Shown here: positions 5,527 to 5,977 of the stretch, piece by piece
Layout of the letters: every line of letters begins with the position of its first letter
How positions within the stretch are numbered: the first letter of the stretch is position 1
NCBI GenBank assembly: GCA_025464695.1
Contig: JAODNQ010000032.1
Location: forward strand, 1 to 5,977
Direction: 5' to 3'
Origin: Frankiales bacterium
GTDB taxonomy: Bacteria; Actinomycetota; Actinomycetes; Mycobacteriales; SCTD01
DNA: 5,977 nucleotides
The notes under the pieces: generated by a model
The model's database searches: none
What the model saw: the letters and a program-made list of their open reading frames with translations, nothing else
Told to the model about the DNA's origin: nothing
Position numbers and translations under genes: made by a program

Positions 5527-5543
5527 TGTGGCGCCCGCCACAG
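5526..5543. repeat. 7-bp palindrome in the divergent promoter region
   Basis: CTGTGGC (5526-5532) and GCCACAG (5537-5543) form a perfect inverted repeat with a 4-nt gap. It touches the -35 block of the lipoprotein 2 promoter and lies where the -35 region of the divergent glycosyltransferase promoter would be. This position suits a regulator that affects both directions, but no such regulator is visible here and it could also be a chance hairpin. Confidence 0.4.
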
Positions 5544-5557
5544 GCCGTGCCCCGCCC

Positions 5558-5563
5558 TACTGT
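5558..5563 (+). promoter_or_regulatory. Putative -10 element for a leaderless transcript
   Basis: TACTGT fits the actinobacterial TANNNT -10 consensus and ends 6 nt before the GTG at 5570, the spacing typical of leaderless genes in this phylum. No Shine-Dalgarno sequence precedes the GTG, which supports the reading. No clear -35 hexamer is visible. Confidence 0.5.
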
Positions 5564-5569
5564 CGCGCC

Positions 5570-5977
5570 GTGACCCGGGCCCGCCTGCTGACCGCGGCTG
5601 CCGTCGCGGGCGTCGTCGTCCAGGCGGTGCTCGCGCACCGGTCGGCCGGCCCCGGCGGGATCCTCGAGCGCCGCTACGGCCTGCTGCTGCTGCTCGGCGT
5701 GTGGTCCCTGGTCTCGGCCGCGACCGTCCTGTGCGTCCTGCGCCTGCCCCGGCGCACCGCGATCGCGCTGCTGCTGCTCGGGGCGGTGGTCGTGCGGCTC
5801 GCCGCGCTGTCGCCGAAGGCTCCGCTGTCGGACGACCTCTACCGCAACGCCTGGGACTGCGTCGTGCAGAGCGAGGGGATCGACCCGTACCGGCACGCGC
5901 CGGAGGCGGAGCAGCTCGCCCACCTGCGCTACGTCCCCGGCATGGAGTGGATCTGGCCGCCGTCCCTGCGCGGGACC
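5570..5977 (+). CDS. Integral membrane GT-C type glycosyltransferase (mannosyltransferase-like), N-terminal part
   Basis: The frame is open for 136 codons to the right edge, so only the N-terminus is present. Hydrophobic helices lie near residues 5-22, 37-57 and 63-80. They are followed by an extracytoplasmic loop with SDDLYRNAWD (87-96) and GIDPYRHAP (103-111). This S-D-D-x-Y-R-x-x-W-D ... G-x-x-P-Y-x-x-A-P signature is typical of polyprenol-phosphate-sugar-dependent GT-C membrane glycosyltransferases in actinobacteria. D88/D89 are the probable catalytic acid/metal-binding residues, and the enzyme would act on the outer side of the membrane. The family usually has ten or more helices. Two positions look unusual, N93 and C97, where an aromatic residue and glycine are more common. 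The GTG start is chosen because a TANNNT element lies 6 nt upstream and the frame begins with a normal first helix. It is divergent from the lipoprotein genes and shares their intergenic region. Confidence 0.85.
   Translation, partial: MTRARLLTAAAVAGVVVQAVLAHRSAGPGGILERRYGLLLLLGVWSLVSAATVLCVLRLPRRTAIALLLLGAVVVRLAALSPKAPLSDDLYRNAWDCVVQSEGIDPYRHAPEAEQLAHLRYVPGMEWIWPPSLRGT

Noticed and set aside
5441..5923. Minus-strand frame opposite the GT-C gene
   Set aside because: Low-complexity shadow of the plus-strand membrane glycosyltransferase, and it would run through the divergent promoter region.

Overview
The window reads as a chromosomal stretch from a very GC-rich actinobacterium. Codon third positions are almost all G or C, GTG starts are frequent, genes overlap by 4 nt, the lipoproteins carry lipoboxes, and terminators are long GC hairpins without U-tracts. 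I cannot fix the genus from the sequence. I see no tRNA, rRNA, CRISPR array, insertion sequence or phage gene.

Region 1 (3760 down to 1, minus strand) is a tightly packed operon of five genes. In transcription order they are a DUF2064/TIGR04282-type nucleotidyltransferase-fold 'glycosyltransferase', a class I SAM methyltransferase, a fusion of a membrane cytochrome b with a molybdopterin oxidoreductase domain, a small four-helix membrane protein, and an NAD-dependent sugar epimerase/dehydratase cut by the window edge. All four junctions are 4-nt ATGA or GTGA overlaps, so the genes are almost certainly co-transcribed and translationally coupled. The gene content points to cell-envelope or glycan chemistry beside a membrane redox enzyme, but no substrate can be read from the sequence.

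Region 2 (about 3816 to 5526, minus strand) holds two tandem paralogous lipoprotein genes, about 66% identical over their mature domain. Each has its own promoter and is followed by its own strong hairpin. Both promoters show the same bipartite sequence, GAACCG-N14-GCGAACGACCT, with exactly the same spacing, and look like targets of one alternative (ECF-type) sigma factor. Both leaders also carry a small stem-loop just ahead of the ribosome binding site. This duplicated, co-regulated lipoprotein pair is the most distinctive signal in the window.

Region 3 (5570 to 5977, plus strand) is the N-terminal part of a divergently transcribed multi-pass GT-C type glycosyltransferase, probably translated from a leaderless mRNA. 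The divergent intergenic region contains a 7-bp palindrome abutting the -35 element of the second lipoprotein promoter.

Working inference: the locus combines envelope glycosylation enzymes, a quinone- or haem-linked Moco oxidoreductase, and stress-sigma-controlled surface lipoproteins. The physical linkage is visible; a shared function is only a hypothesis.
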